Shown here in pieces: positions 46,159 to 54,273 of a stretch of DNA of 64,000 bases. Every line of letters starts with the position of its first letter. The first letter of the stretch is position 1. The notes under the pieces were generated by a model. It was not told where the DNA came from and ran no database searches. It worked only from the letters and a program-made list of their open reading frames with translations. Made by a program: the position numbers and the translations under genes. Source of the DNA: Haloplanus rubicundus (GTDB lineage: Archaea; Halobacteriota; Halobacteria; Halobacteriales; Haloferacaceae); NCBI RefSeq assembly GCF_003342675.1, contig NZ_CP031148.1, positions 62,001 through 126,000 of the forward strand. Direction: 5' to 3'.

Positions 46159-46200
46159 TTACCGGTAGTTCACCGAGACGGGCCGGCGAACCACCGGTAA
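46159..46200. repeat. 13-base inverted repeat with 16-base loop
   Basis: TTACCGGTAGTTC and GAACCACCGGTAA pair with one mismatch. It lies between the miniprotein and a zinc miniprotein and could be a terminator or operator. A related half, TACCGGTGGTTCG, occurs at 14726-14738. Confidence 0.6.
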
Positions 46201-46327
46201 TGACTTACACTGAACCGTATGAGTCGTGGCGCTCGGCGGCCGAGTTCCCGGCCGCAAGTTACCAGAATCGAAAATCGGGGGCGAGCGATTAAGTCGACCA
46301 CTCGATCAGAACGGGACGGAAGCTATC

Positions 46328-46429
46328 ATGCGACGAACGTGTCCGTTCTGTGGGGAGCGAGTCGAAATTCTGCCCGAACACCTCGAAGACTGCCAGGAGG
46401 CGCCGCGGGACGACCCGCGGGTGTCCTAG
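46328..46429 (+). CDS. 33-residue zinc-finger miniprotein
   Basis: MRRTCPFCGERVEILPEHLE followed by DCQEAPRDDPRVS. CPFC plus H-x3-C forms a possible single zinc site. Its stop overlaps the convergent DUF309 gene by four bases. Haloarchaeal genomes encode many such micro zinc fingers. Confidence 0.55.
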   Translation: MRRTCPFCGERVEILPEHLEDCQEAPRDDPRVS

Positions 46430-47043
46430 GGCCCGAACAGGCCGTCGACGTCCGCGTACTCCCGTTCGCGGCGCTCGACGTGGTCGGCGAGCCGTCGGTA
46501 GACGAGCGAGCGCTCGGCGTCGGCGGTCACGAACTCCATCACGAGGGTGGTAAAGAGCGTCCGCTCGTCGCCCTCGATTTCCTCGCGGGCAAAGTCGGCG
46601 GCGCGGTCGATGGGTGCCGGATCGTAGCCGTCCGCACCGGCGAGGACCCGCGCCGCCACGGCGGCGGCCTCGAACCGCAGGTCGGCGAGCGCGAGCGCCC
46701 GGCCGTCGTAGCGAAGCGGCGGCGGCCGGCGGCGCTCGATCACCTCGGGATCGGCGGCGAGCGTCGACAGCGCGCGCCGGATCGGGTCGAGAGCGACGCC
46801 CCGGTACGGGGAGGAGAGGTCGGATAGGTAGTCGCCGGCGCTCCCGGCGAGACCCGTCGCCCCGCTCCAGTTGCGGGTGCGGGCGTGGTGGACGGCGGCG
46901 GTGAACTGGATCAGTCCGTGGAGGAACCGCTCGTCGTCGGTGTCGTCGTCGAGGGCGAGCCACGGGTCCTCCCACGCGTCGTGGGCGGCGTGGTACCGGC
47001 CGGCGTTGTAGATGGCGACGCCGGCGCGGAGCGACGCGTCCAT
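46426..47043 (-). CDS. DUF309 family protein
   Basis: 205 residues. The DUF309 motif YHAAHDAWEDPWL (about 17-29) and FLHGLIQFTAAVHHARTRNW (about 40-59) are clear. Metal binding by His and Glu is plausible; no function is known. ATG 47043 gives the family N-terminus (MDASLRAGVAIYNAGRYH). Confidence 0.88.
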   Translation of the reverse strand: MDASLRAGVAIYNAGRYHAAHDAWEDPWLALDDDTDDERFLHGLIQFTAAVHHARTRNWSGATGLAGSAGDYLSDLSSPYRGVALDPIRRALSTLAADPEVIERRRPPPLRYDGRALALADLRFEAAAVAARVLAGADGYDPAPIDRAADFAREEIEGDERTLFTTLVMEFVTADAERSLVYRRLADHVERREREYADVDGLFGP

Positions 47044-47118
47044 ACGATCCGTTGGCCCCCGAGCCCCAAAAACCGCGCCGTCGCAACCTACAAATCGCGT
47101 CGGACGGTACCGTACACC

Positions 47119-47544
47119 ATGGACGAACGCACCGAGAGCGACGGCCTGACCGACCGGGAACGGGAGGCGCTTCACGAGGTGGAACTGGGCGTCGAGAACC
47201 TCCACCGGGCGCACGGCCACCTCGTCTCCTTCCATCACAGCACGGGGCGGGCGATGGACCACCTCGCCGTCGCGGAGGAGTTGCTCCGGGAGGCCGGCCG
47301 CGAGGAACTCGCGGACCGACTCCGCGACGACCACCTGCCCCGCGGCGTGGTGCCGCCCTGCGACGGCGAGGGGACGAGGGCTGGCCGGTGGTCCTACGAC
47401 ATCTTAGAGAAGTTTCAAGAGACGTTCCTCGAGGACGTGGTGGCGTTCGGGGACCGAGTCCACGACGAGATGGCCGACGGGCGGCGTCACGTCGCCGAAC
47501 GACGACAGGAGGCGGCGTGGAAGGAACGGGCGCGAACCGAGTGA
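47119..47544 (+). CDS. Conserved haloarchaeal helical protein
   Basis: 141 residues, helical, with many His and Glu (EVELGVENLHRAHGHLVSFHH, RAMDHLAVAEELL). Possibly metal-binding, but no family name is certain. CGGACGGTACC upstream offers no clear TATA. Divergent from DUF309. Confidence 0.65.
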   Translation: MDERTESDGLTDREREALHEVELGVENLHRAHGHLVSFHHSTGRAMDHLAVAEELLREAGREELADRLRDDHLPRGVVPPCDGEGTRAGRWSYDILEKFQETFLEDVVAFGDRVHDEMADGRRHVAERRQEAAWKERARTE

Positions 47545-47647
47545 CGGATGGCCGAGCCTTCGGTACGCTAAGCCGCCGTTAGGATCACTAGCCGTGGTGT
47601 ATGCTACCTATACTCACTACGCGTGCGGTCGTCGGAGCGAGTGGATC

Positions 47648-47770
47648 ATGTACACCTGTTACAACTGCGACGGTGCGGTGAGCAAGGACTTCGTGCGCGT
47701 CTTCGGCGACGACAGCGGCCGCGTGCACGGGTGCCCCGACTGCACGCCACGTTCGGAGTTGGTGAGTTGA
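47648..47770 (+). CDS. DUF7563-like zinc-binding miniprotein
   Basis: 40 residues from ATG 47648: MYTCYNCDGAVSKDFVRVFG and GDDSGRVHGCPDCTPRSE. The CxxC...HxCxxC pattern matches a family of small haloarchaeal zinc proteins. It is too short for usual gene finders. The function is unknown; micro zinc fingers of this kind have been linked to stress and biofilm traits in Haloferax. Confidence 0.65.
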   Translation: MYTCYNCDGAVSKDFVRVFGDDSGRVHGCPDCTPRSELVS

Positions 47771-47857
47771 GCGTGTGAGACCGCAGCGAACGGCTCGCGC
47801 GGGAGGAAGAGGCGAACGAATCGTCGCGACCCAGCGGTGATCGTTGCGAGCGGCGAT

Positions 47858-48257
47858 GCCGTTCGCTAGTCCGAGATGTTCACTACGTTCACATCTCGCA
47901 CCGCTCGTCGTCGTGGTGTCGGCAGAAACGTCCTGACGGAGTCCCCACGCGAGCGGACGCGAGCGTGGGGGCACGTCAGGTCGCGAACGAAGTGAGCGTC
48001 CTGACGGAGATTTGAACTCACTCACTTCGCTTCGCTCGTTCGCTGCTCAAATCTCCGTGTCTCCGTTTCTGCCGACACGGACGCCTCGCTTGCTCACGGC
48101 TACGCCGTTCGCTATTTCGAGATGCTCACTACGTTCGCATCTCGCACCGCTCGTCGTCGTGGTGTCGGCAGAAACGTCCTGACGGAGTCCCCACGCGAGC
48201 GTGGGGGCACGTCAGGTCGCGAACGAAGTGAGCGTCCTGACGGAGATTTGAACTCCG
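47858..48257. repeat. Tandem ~155-base blocks containing palindromic tRNA-Arg(GCG) 3' ends
   Basis: Block A (47858-48019) and block B (48104-48256) are near-identical apart from a 10-base insertion in A. Each ends with GTCCTGACGGAGATTTGAAC, the reverse of the tRNA 3' end; in B this is the tRNA itself. A shorter copy, GTCCTGACGGAG, occurs mid-block at 47929 and 48176. Hairpins: CCTGAC/GTCAGG with inner CCCCACG/CGTGGGG in both blocks, CGGAGATTTGA (48005-48015) facing TCAAATCTCCG (48047-48057), and CCGTGTC/GACACGG (48055-48080). Confidence 0.87.
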
Positions 48258-48305
48258 GTCCCTGGCTCCGCAAGCCAAGAGGATAGTCCACTACCCTATC
48301 AGGAC
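48233..48305 (-). tRNA. tRNA-Arg(GCG)
   Basis: On the reverse strand: acceptor GTCCTGA/TCAGGAC, anticodon stem TTGGC/GCCAG with loop TTGCGGA (anticodon GCG), T arm CGGAG TTCAAAT CTCCG, discriminator G. No intron, no encoded CCA. Confidence 0.92.
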
Positions 48306-48428
48306 TCATTCATCCATACCGCGGAGTCGCTTAAGACGGTTACGATACGCCGTCGACGACGGCCGAAACGTCAAAGGGGCGTTTGACAGTACCGAAGGCG
48401 TATGATCCCACCAGCCGTCGTGACGATT

Positions 48429-48875
48429 ATGAATCGGCGAACGTTGCTTCGGGCGGCGCCGCTGCTCGCGCTGAGCGGGTGCGTCGGCACCGGCGGTGGC
48501 GGCGACAACGGGGGTGGCGACGACGACGACGAGCCAACCCGCGTGACCGATCGGTCGTTCGAGGACACCGGTGAGTGCTCGAACGCGGAGACGGCGACGG
48601 TGGACGAGTCGGACGGCGAGGTGCGGATCGACGGCTGTGTCACCGGGCCGAACGGCTGTGCGGTCGCGGCGCTCGATTCGGCGACAGTCGTCGACGGCGC
48701 GCTGGAGGTGGTCGTCACGACCGAACGCGACGCGCCGCCGGACGTGGCGTGTACGGAGGCGCTGGTCTACCGGGCGTACGCCGCGACGATCACGCTCGAT
48801 GGCGCGGTGTCGTCGGTTCGAGTGGTCCACGACGCGCCGGGCGGTCGGGAGACGGTCGTCGATACGGCGGCGTGA
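48429..48875 (+). CDS. Tat-type lipoprotein of unknown function
   Basis: 148 residues from ATG 48429: MNRRTLLRAAPLLALSGC is a twin-arginine signal with lipobox LSGC, then a Gly/Asp linker (GTGGGGDNGGGDDDDE). The mature part is beta-rich with four cysteines (ECSNAET, DGCVTGPNGC, DVACTEA) likely to form two disulfides. An in-frame ATG at 48402 would precede the Arg pair by nine residues. The role is unknown. Confidence 0.7.
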   Translation: MNRRTLLRAAPLLALSGCVGTGGGGDNGGGDDDDEPTRVTDRSFEDTGECSNAETATVDESDGEVRIDGCVTGPNGCAVAALDSATVVDGALEVVVTTERDAPPDVACTEALVYRAYAATITLDGAVSSVRVVHDAPGGRETVVDTAA

Positions 48876-49004
48876 GTTCATATACGAAGCCGCCACACCG
48901 ACGGGTGTGAGCAACCAGCAACGGCGAGAGAAATCGACCGACAGCGGTGCATCGTTTCGCCAAGGACAACGCTTAACCGGAGCGTTCACCTGATGCACGG
49001 TACT

Positions 49005-50444
49005 ATGGGCGTAATCGAGGACGTGTACGAGGACCTCGACACGGACGTGGAGTTCGAGGAGTTCGAGGCCGCCGTCCACGACAAGGTGGAGCAGATGGGG
49101 GGGCTGGCCGACGAGGAGACGGCGGCCATGCTCATCGCCCACGAGCTGGAAGACGAGGAGGTGAGCGGCGTCGCCGACATCGCCCCGGGGATGGACGAGG
49201 TGAAGTTCCTCGCGAAGGTGGTCGGGGTCGGCGACCTGCGGACGTTCGAACGCGACGGCGACGACGAGGACGACGAGGGGCGCGTCATCAACGTCGAGGT
49301 GGCCGACGAGACGGGGCAGGTCCGTATCTCCTTCTGGGACCGCATGGCTCAGTCCGTCGACGACGGCGAACTCGACGTGGGCGACGTACTCCGGATCAAG
49401 GGCCGGCCACAGGAAGGGTACAGCGGCGTCGAGGTGAGCGTCGATCAGGCCGAAGTCGACGAGGACGCCGAGGTGGACGTACAGGTACAGGACACCTACC
49501 GCGTCGACGACCTCTCGCTCGGGCTCTCGGACGTGAACCTGCAGGGGCTGGTGCTGACGACGGATTCTGTCCGCACCTTCGACCGCGACGACGGCTCGGA
49601 GGGTCGGGTGTCGAACCTGACCCTCGGCGACGAGACGGGGCGCGTCCGGGTGACGCTGTGGGACGAGAAGGCCGACCGCGCCGAGGAACTGGACGCCGGC
49701 GCGTCGGTCGAAGTCGTCGACGGCTACGTCCGGGAGCGCGACGGCGACCTCGAACTCCACGTCGGCTCCCGGGGCGCGGTCGAGGAAATCGACGCCGACG
49801 TGGCGTACGACCCCGAGACGACCGACATCGACGATCTAGAACTCGGGGCGACGGCCGACATCGCGGGCGGCGTCATCGAGACGGACCCCAAACGAACGTT
49901 CGACCGCGACGACGGCTCGGAGGGACAGGTGCGGAACGTCCGGATCAAAGACGGGACGGGCGACATCCGGGTGGCGCTGTGGGGCGAGAAGGCCGACCTC
50001 GACGTCGACCTCGCGGACTACGTCGTCGTCACCGACGTCGAGATACAGGAGGGCTGGCAGGACGACCTGGAGGCCTCCGCGGGGTGGCGGGCGACGGTGA
50101 CGGTGACCGATCCACCCGAGGACGCGGCGGGGACCGACGCGGCGTCGGCCGAGGCGGCGGCGAGTTCGGGCGGCGGGGGTGGGGGCGGCAGTCCCGGCCT
50201 CGACGCGTTCGGCGACGGCGGCGCGGGAGCCGAGGCGGCGACGGCCGACACCGACGACGACCCCGCGGCCGGCGAAACCGTCCAGTTCACGGGGACGGTC
50301 GTCCAGGCGGGAAACCCGGTCGTCCTCGACGACGGGACGGAGACGCGGAGCGTCGAGACGGACGCCGACTTGCGGCTGGGCGAGGAAGTGACCGTCCGCG
50401 GGCCGATCCACGACGGCCGGATCGACGCGGACGAGGTGTACTGA
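49005..50444 (+). CDS. rpa2: RPA-like single-stranded DNA-binding protein (OB folds)
   Basis: 479 residues. It starts MGVIEDVYEDLDTDVEFEEF, as in haloarchaeal Rpa2. Three OB domains are visible, each with a RTFxRDDGSEGxVxNxxxxDxTGxxRxxLW block (about residues 80-110, 195-225 and 310-340). A Gly/Ser-rich linker (SSGGGGGGGSPG) is followed by a fourth, shorter OB-like strand set at the end. It coats single-stranded DNA in replication and repair. An ATG at 48993 is possible but less conserved. Confidence 0.9.
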   Translation: MGVIEDVYEDLDTDVEFEEFEAAVHDKVEQMGGLADEETAAMLIAHELEDEEVSGVADIAPGMDEVKFLAKVVGVGDLRTFERDGDDEDDEGRVINVEVADETGQVRISFWDRMAQSVDDGELDVGDVLRIKGRPQEGYSGVEVSVDQAEVDEDAEVDVQVQDTYRVDDLSLGLSDVNLQGLVLTTDSVRTFDRDDGSEGRVSNLTLGDETGRVRVTLWDEKADRAEELDAGASVEVVDGYVRERDGDLELHVGSRGAVEEIDADVAYDPETTDIDDLELGATADIAGGVIETDPKRTFDRDDGSEGQVRNVRIKDGTGDIRVALWGEKADLDVDLADYVVVTDVEIQEGWQDDLEASAGWRATVTVTDPPEDAAGTDAASAEAAASSGGGGGGGSPGLDAFGDGGAGAEAATADTDDDPAAGETVQFTGTVVQAGNPVVLDDGTETRSVETDADLRLGEEVTVRGPIHDGRIDADEVY

Positions 50445-50487
50445 ACGGCGGCGGGCGTGCAGAAAGAGGGTGGCGGGGACGGCCGGA

Positions 50488-52512
50488 TCAGGGATCGACT
50501 TCGTCCGGGTCGACGCCCTCGTTGTTCATGCCCGCGCCGTCGTTGTGGCGGCACTGTTCGGTGTAGAAGCCGAGATCGAAGGTGACCGAGTCACCCTGCA
50601 CCTCGTTGCCGTGGTCGATGGGGAGCCACCACTGGAAGGCGACGTAGTGAACGTCGGGCGCTTCGGAGTAGCAGTCTCGACTGGTGTCGGCGCCGCCGCC
50701 CTGGGGCGCCGGTTCGTTGCCCGAGAGGGGGACGCCGTTGCCCGAGGCGAGGGCGTCCAGCACGTCCCGCAGCGACCCTTCGAGGAACACCGTCTCGTCG
50801 TCCTGGTGGACGTTGTCGCCGTCGTCGTACCACGCGCGAGCACGGAGTTTGTCGGCGAGTTCGGGGCCGCCCGGGGACGGGGTGGGGTCGACGCTCTCCG
50901 CACACAGTTCCTGTTCGAACTCGGCTTCCGTCTCGTTGTAGACGAATGCCGTCTCCAGCGACGCCGTCTCACCCGGCGCGAGCGTCCCCAGACTCCACTC
51001 CATCGCAAGCGTGACGTCCGCGGTTCCCGAGTCCGGGAACTGATCGTCGTTGTTGAAGTCGATGTCGCTCGATTGGAAGTTGCCCTCACCTAAGCTGGAG
51101 GAGGTGCCATACGGGCGAAGGTCGTGGTTGACACTGAACTGGTTGCCGGTGAAGCCGGCGAAGACGGGATCGTTCGGGTTGGAGCTCTGGGAGATGAACT
51201 CACAGCCCCGACTCTCGTCGAGGAAGTACGTTCCTTGATCGTCGCTGATCGATCCGATATCGTAGTCGATGTACTGGGAGAGCCGGAGGTCGTCGAACGT
51301 CGCGCCGCTCCCACCCGGATTCGTCACGTCGTACGAGACCCGAATCGTCGGTTCGTTCGGATCGAGTGTGACGTTCCGGGTGACCTCCAGCGTGACGGTC
51401 GTCCCCCCCTGCGTTTCGACCGGGATCGTTACGTCTCCCGACGCGGTGGTTCCGGGGCTGACGCTACTGGGGAACCCCTGTCCGGAAACGAGCGAGCCGT
51501 TATTTTCCGCGTCGACGTGGGGTCCGGTGCCGTCCCGGAATCCGTACGTCTCACGGTACAACGTTCCAACGGTGCTGCCCCCGGCAGTGAAAAACCAGTT
51601 CGCTCCCTGAACGCTGGTCCCGGACCCGAGTTCGCCGACGGTCACGTCCAGAGTACCGTTGTCGATTTCGACGTCGTACGGTCCGTCTGGATCGGTCGGA
51701 TCGTCGCCACCCTTCGAACTGCCCGCCGACGCCGCCTCCGACGCGGCGGCCAGCCCGGCAGCCCCGGCACCAGCCGCCGCGGCACCCTTCCGGAGCGCCG
51801 ATCGGCGGTCGCTGGTGTCGTCGGTCGCGTCCGTCTCGCCGTCCGTACTCGTCGCCTCGACCGCATCGCCGTCGCCGCCACCCAGCGCCGGCACCGCCCC
51901 GAGTAGCGCGAGCGGCCACAGCGACGCCTGCGCGCCGTCCTCGTCCGGGTCGTCGGCCTCGGGTTCGGTGAATCCGTTCTCCGCCTCGTCGACCAGCCCG
52001 CCGTTCATCCAGAGAAGCGCCGGGTTGTCACAGGCGGCGAAGTCGAACGTGACTTCGCCGAAGTCGCCGGGTTTCACGTCGTCGACGGTGATGACCGGCG
52101 CCTCCACGTCGTCGTCGCCGACGTCGGCGAGCGCTTCGCAGGGGTCTTCCTCCTCACCGAGGCCGCCCTCGGGGAACTGCTCCTGTCGGGTGGCGTCCAT
52201 GAACGCCGCCCGGTCCGAGAAGACGAGTTCGATGGGGCGCCCGCCCGGATCGGCTGCCGGCAGCGAGAGGTCGGGCGTCTCGCCCTCCTCGGGCATACTC
52301 GCGTACTGGGTTTCGTCGCCCATCCAGTCCGAGTAGTGTTCGTCCCAACTGACCTTGAGGTCGAGCTCGCCCGCGACGAGCGAGTTGTTCTGGAACGTCT
52401 CCTGGTCGCTGAAGTACGCGCTCGTCCCGAGTCCAGCGCCCGCCGAGGCGGCGCCGATGGTGCCGAGCGCGGCCAGCGTCTTCCGCCGCGAGATGTTGAA
52501 TTCGTCGTGCAT
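50488..52512 (-). CDS. Large SipW-type secreted protein with an inserted module
   Basis: 674 residues. The N-terminus ISRRKTLAALGTIGAASAGA then LGTSAYFSDQET is the signal and first strand of SipW/TasA (CalY-like) surface proteins. The domain appears split: part one to about residue 193 (FDFAACDNPALLWMNGGLVD), part two from about 555 (ELADKLRARAWYDDGDNVHQ). In between is a Thr/Asp-rich piece with SLWPLALLGAVPAL and RRSALRKGAAAAGAGAAG (resembling a C-terminal anchor and a second Tat-like signal), and then a beta-rich domain of some 260 residues. Confidence 0.75.
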   Translation of the reverse strand: MHDEFNISRRKTLAALGTIGAASAGAGLGTSAYFSDQETFQNNSLVAGELDLKVSWDEHYSDWMGDETQYASMPEEGETPDLSLPAADPGGRPIELVFSDRAAFMDATRQEQFPEGGLGEEEDPCEALADVGDDDVEAPVITVDDVKPGDFGEVTFDFAACDNPALLWMNGGLVDEAENGFTEPEADDPDEDGAQASLWPLALLGAVPALGGGDGDAVEATSTDGETDATDDTSDRRSALRKGAAAAGAGAAGLAAASEAASAGSSKGGDDPTDPDGPYDVEIDNGTLDVTVGELGSGTSVQGANWFFTAGGSTVGTLYRETYGFRDGTGPHVDAENNGSLVSGQGFPSSVSPGTTASGDVTIPVETQGGTTVTLEVTRNVTLDPNEPTIRVSYDVTNPGGSGATFDDLRLSQYIDYDIGSISDDQGTYFLDESRGCEFISQSSNPNDPVFAGFTGNQFSVNHDLRPYGTSSSLGEGNFQSSDIDFNNDDQFPDSGTADVTLAMEWSLGTLAPGETASLETAFVYNETEAEFEQELCAESVDPTPSPGGPELADKLRARAWYDDGDNVHQDDETVFLEGSLRDVLDALASGNGVPLSGNEPAPQGGGADTSRDCYSEAPDVHYVAFQWWLPIDHGNEVQGDSVTFDLGFYTEQCRHNDGAGMNNEGVDPDEVDP

Positions 52513-52833
52513 GTGTGCCACCCCCTTTCGGGGACGCCCACCGGTGGAGTCGAACCACCGCCGACTGCCGGTCGCCCGAGTGAGACGGAGATAACACTGT
52601 CGGACATACGCATAGCTAATAACCACTTTGTGAGCGTTAATCCACTATTTCACGGACTAATGAGGCATTATCCACCGGACGGCACCGCTGGGCCGTGTCG
52701 TGACCACGACGGAACGCGTCCACCTGACCCGCGTTCGGCTCCGTCTCGGGGAGTCCGGCCGCCCGGCACCGGCGTCGGCGTCTCGGTCACGCTGACGGAA
52801 AGGATTATACGCGCCACGGACGCCTATCGGTGT
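52513..52833. other. Divergent promoter region between secreted protein and histone genes
   Basis: 321 bases without a gene. Bases 52600-52680 are AT-rich (CGCATAGCTAATAACC, GTTAATCCACTATTTC) and suit promoters for the leftward gene. GGATTATAC at 52802-52810 is 24-30 bases before the histone ATG. Confidence 0.5.
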
Positions 52834-53265
52834 ATGAGTGTCGAGTTACCGTTCGCCCCGGTAGACACGATCATCCGTCGGAACGCGGGTGAGCTACGGG
52901 TGAGCGCGGGCGCGGCGGAGGAACTCGCCCGCCGTATCCAGCGCCACGGGGCGGATCTCGCCGTCGGCGCCGCCGAGCAGGCGACGACGGACGGGCGAAA
53001 GACGCTGATGGCCGCCGACTTCGGCGTCGAACAGGTGGTCGATCGGGACGACCTCGAACTCCCGGTGGCGCCGGTCGATCGCATCGCTCGCCTCGAAATC
53101 GACGGGCACTACCGCGTCTCGATGGATGCGCGGATCGCGCTCGCCGACATCCTGGAGGATTACGCCGACAACGTCGCCGCGGCGGCGGCGACCCTCGCCA
53201 ACCACGCCGACCGGCGAACTATCCAGGCGGAGGACATCGAGACGTACTTCGCGCTCTTCGAATAG
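52834..53265 (+). CDS. hstA: Doubled archaeal histone
   Basis: 143 residues containing two histone folds in one chain. The first (LPFAPVDTIIRRNAGELRVS to DFGVEQVVDRD) and second (LPVAPVDRIARLEIDGHYRV to DIETYFALF) form an intramolecular dimer. This fused, acidic version is typical of Halobacteria. It binds or organises DNA and in model species acts as a regulator. TTATAC at 52805-52810 makes it leaderless. Directly followed by a histone deacetylase family gene with no gap. Confidence 0.95.
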   Translation: MSVELPFAPVDTIIRRNAGELRVSAGAAEELARRIQRHGADLAVGAAEQATTDGRKTLMAADFGVEQVVDRDDLELPVAPVDRIARLEIDGHYRVSMDARIALADILEDYADNVAAAAATLANHADRRTIQAEDIETYFALFE

Positions 53266-54273
53266 ATGCAGTTCGGCTACAGCGAGACCTGTCTCGACCA
53301 CGACACCGGCGAACGGCATCCGGAGACGGCCGACCGACTCCGGGCGATCCGCCAGCAGCTCGCCCGCCGGCACGGCGTCGAGTACGTCGACGCCGACCCG
53401 GCGATGGTCGACGCCGTCACCGCCGTCCACGACGCCGACTACGTCGACGACCTCCGTGAGTTCTGCGCGGACGGCGGCGGGGAGTGGGATCCCGACACCG
53501 TCGCCTCCGAGGGGACGTGGGACGCCGCGCTCACGAGCGCCGGACTGGCACAGTGGGCGGCCGAACGCGCCCTCGCGGGCGACGACGGCCGCGAGACCCC
53601 GTTCTCGCTCGGACGCCCCCCGGGCCACCACGCCGTCGAAGCCGACGCGATGGGCTTCTGTTTCTTCAACAACGCCGCCGTGGCCGCACAGGCCGTCATC
53701 GACGCCGGCGACGCCGACCGCGTCGCCATCTTCGACTGGGACGTCCACCACGGTAACGGCACGCAGGACATCTTCTACGACCGCGAGGACGTCTACTACG
53801 TCTCGGTCCACGAACAGGGACTGTATCCGGGCACCGGCGACGTGGAGGAGACGGGTACCGGGGCGGGCGAGGGGACGACGCTCAACGTCCCGCTCCGCGC
53901 CGGGGCGGGCGACACGGACTACCTGCGGGTGTGCGAGCGGGCGGTCGAACCCGTCCTCGACCGCTTCGATCCCGACCTGTTGCTCGTGAGCGCCGGCTTC
54001 GACGCCCACCGCCACGACCCCATCTCGCGGATGCGCGTCTCGACCGAGGGGTACGCCCTCCTCACCGATCGGGTCCGGGGGACGGCCGCCGACGTCGGCG
54101 CCGGCCTCGGGTTCGTCCTCGAGGGCGGCTACGGTCTCGACACGCTCTCGGAGAGCATCGCGACGGTCCACGAGACGTTCGACGGTCGGGCGCCGGTCGA
54201 GGACGACGGCGATCCGACCGACGACACGACGGAGCTACTCGACGAGGTGCGGTCGATCCACGGGCTGGACTAG
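53266..54273 (+). CDS. hdaI: Histone deacetylase / acetoin utilisation family protein
   Basis: 335 residues. All zinc-dependent deacetylase motifs are present: GRPPGHHAVEADAMGFCFFNN, DWDVHHGNGTQDIFY (metal Asp and His), VSAGFDAHRHDP and EGGYGLDTLS. The ATG begins at the base after the histone stop, so both genes are co-expressed. It removes acetyl groups from protein lysines; the histone as substrate is inferred from the operon only. Its stop overlaps the convergent CCA enzyme by four bases. Confidence 0.93.
   Translation: MQFGYSETCLDHDTGERHPETADRLRAIRQQLARRHGVEYVDADPAMVDAVTAVHDADYVDDLREFCADGGGEWDPDTVASEGTWDAALTSAGLAQWAAERALAGDDGRETPFSLGRPPGHHAVEADAMGFCFFNNAAVAAQAVIDAGDADRVAIFDWDVHHGNGTQDIFYDREDVYYVSVHEQGLYPGTGDVEETGTGAGEGTTLNVPLRAGAGDTDYLRVCERAVEPVLDRFDPDLLLVSAGFDAHRHDPISRMRVSTEGYALLTDRVRGTAADVGAGLGFVLEGGYGLDTLSESIATVHETFDGRAPVEDDGDPTDDTTELLDEVRSIHGLD

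Noticed and set aside
47858-48232. Possible CRISPR array or insertion sequence remnant
   Set aside because: Only two long blocks, no regular spacers, no transposase. The similarity is to the neighbouring tRNA.
49005-50444. NusA-like or other KH/S1 RNA-binding protein
   Set aside because: The repeated RTFxRDDGSEG blocks and the MGVIEDVYEDL start are those of haloarchaeal RPA OB folds.
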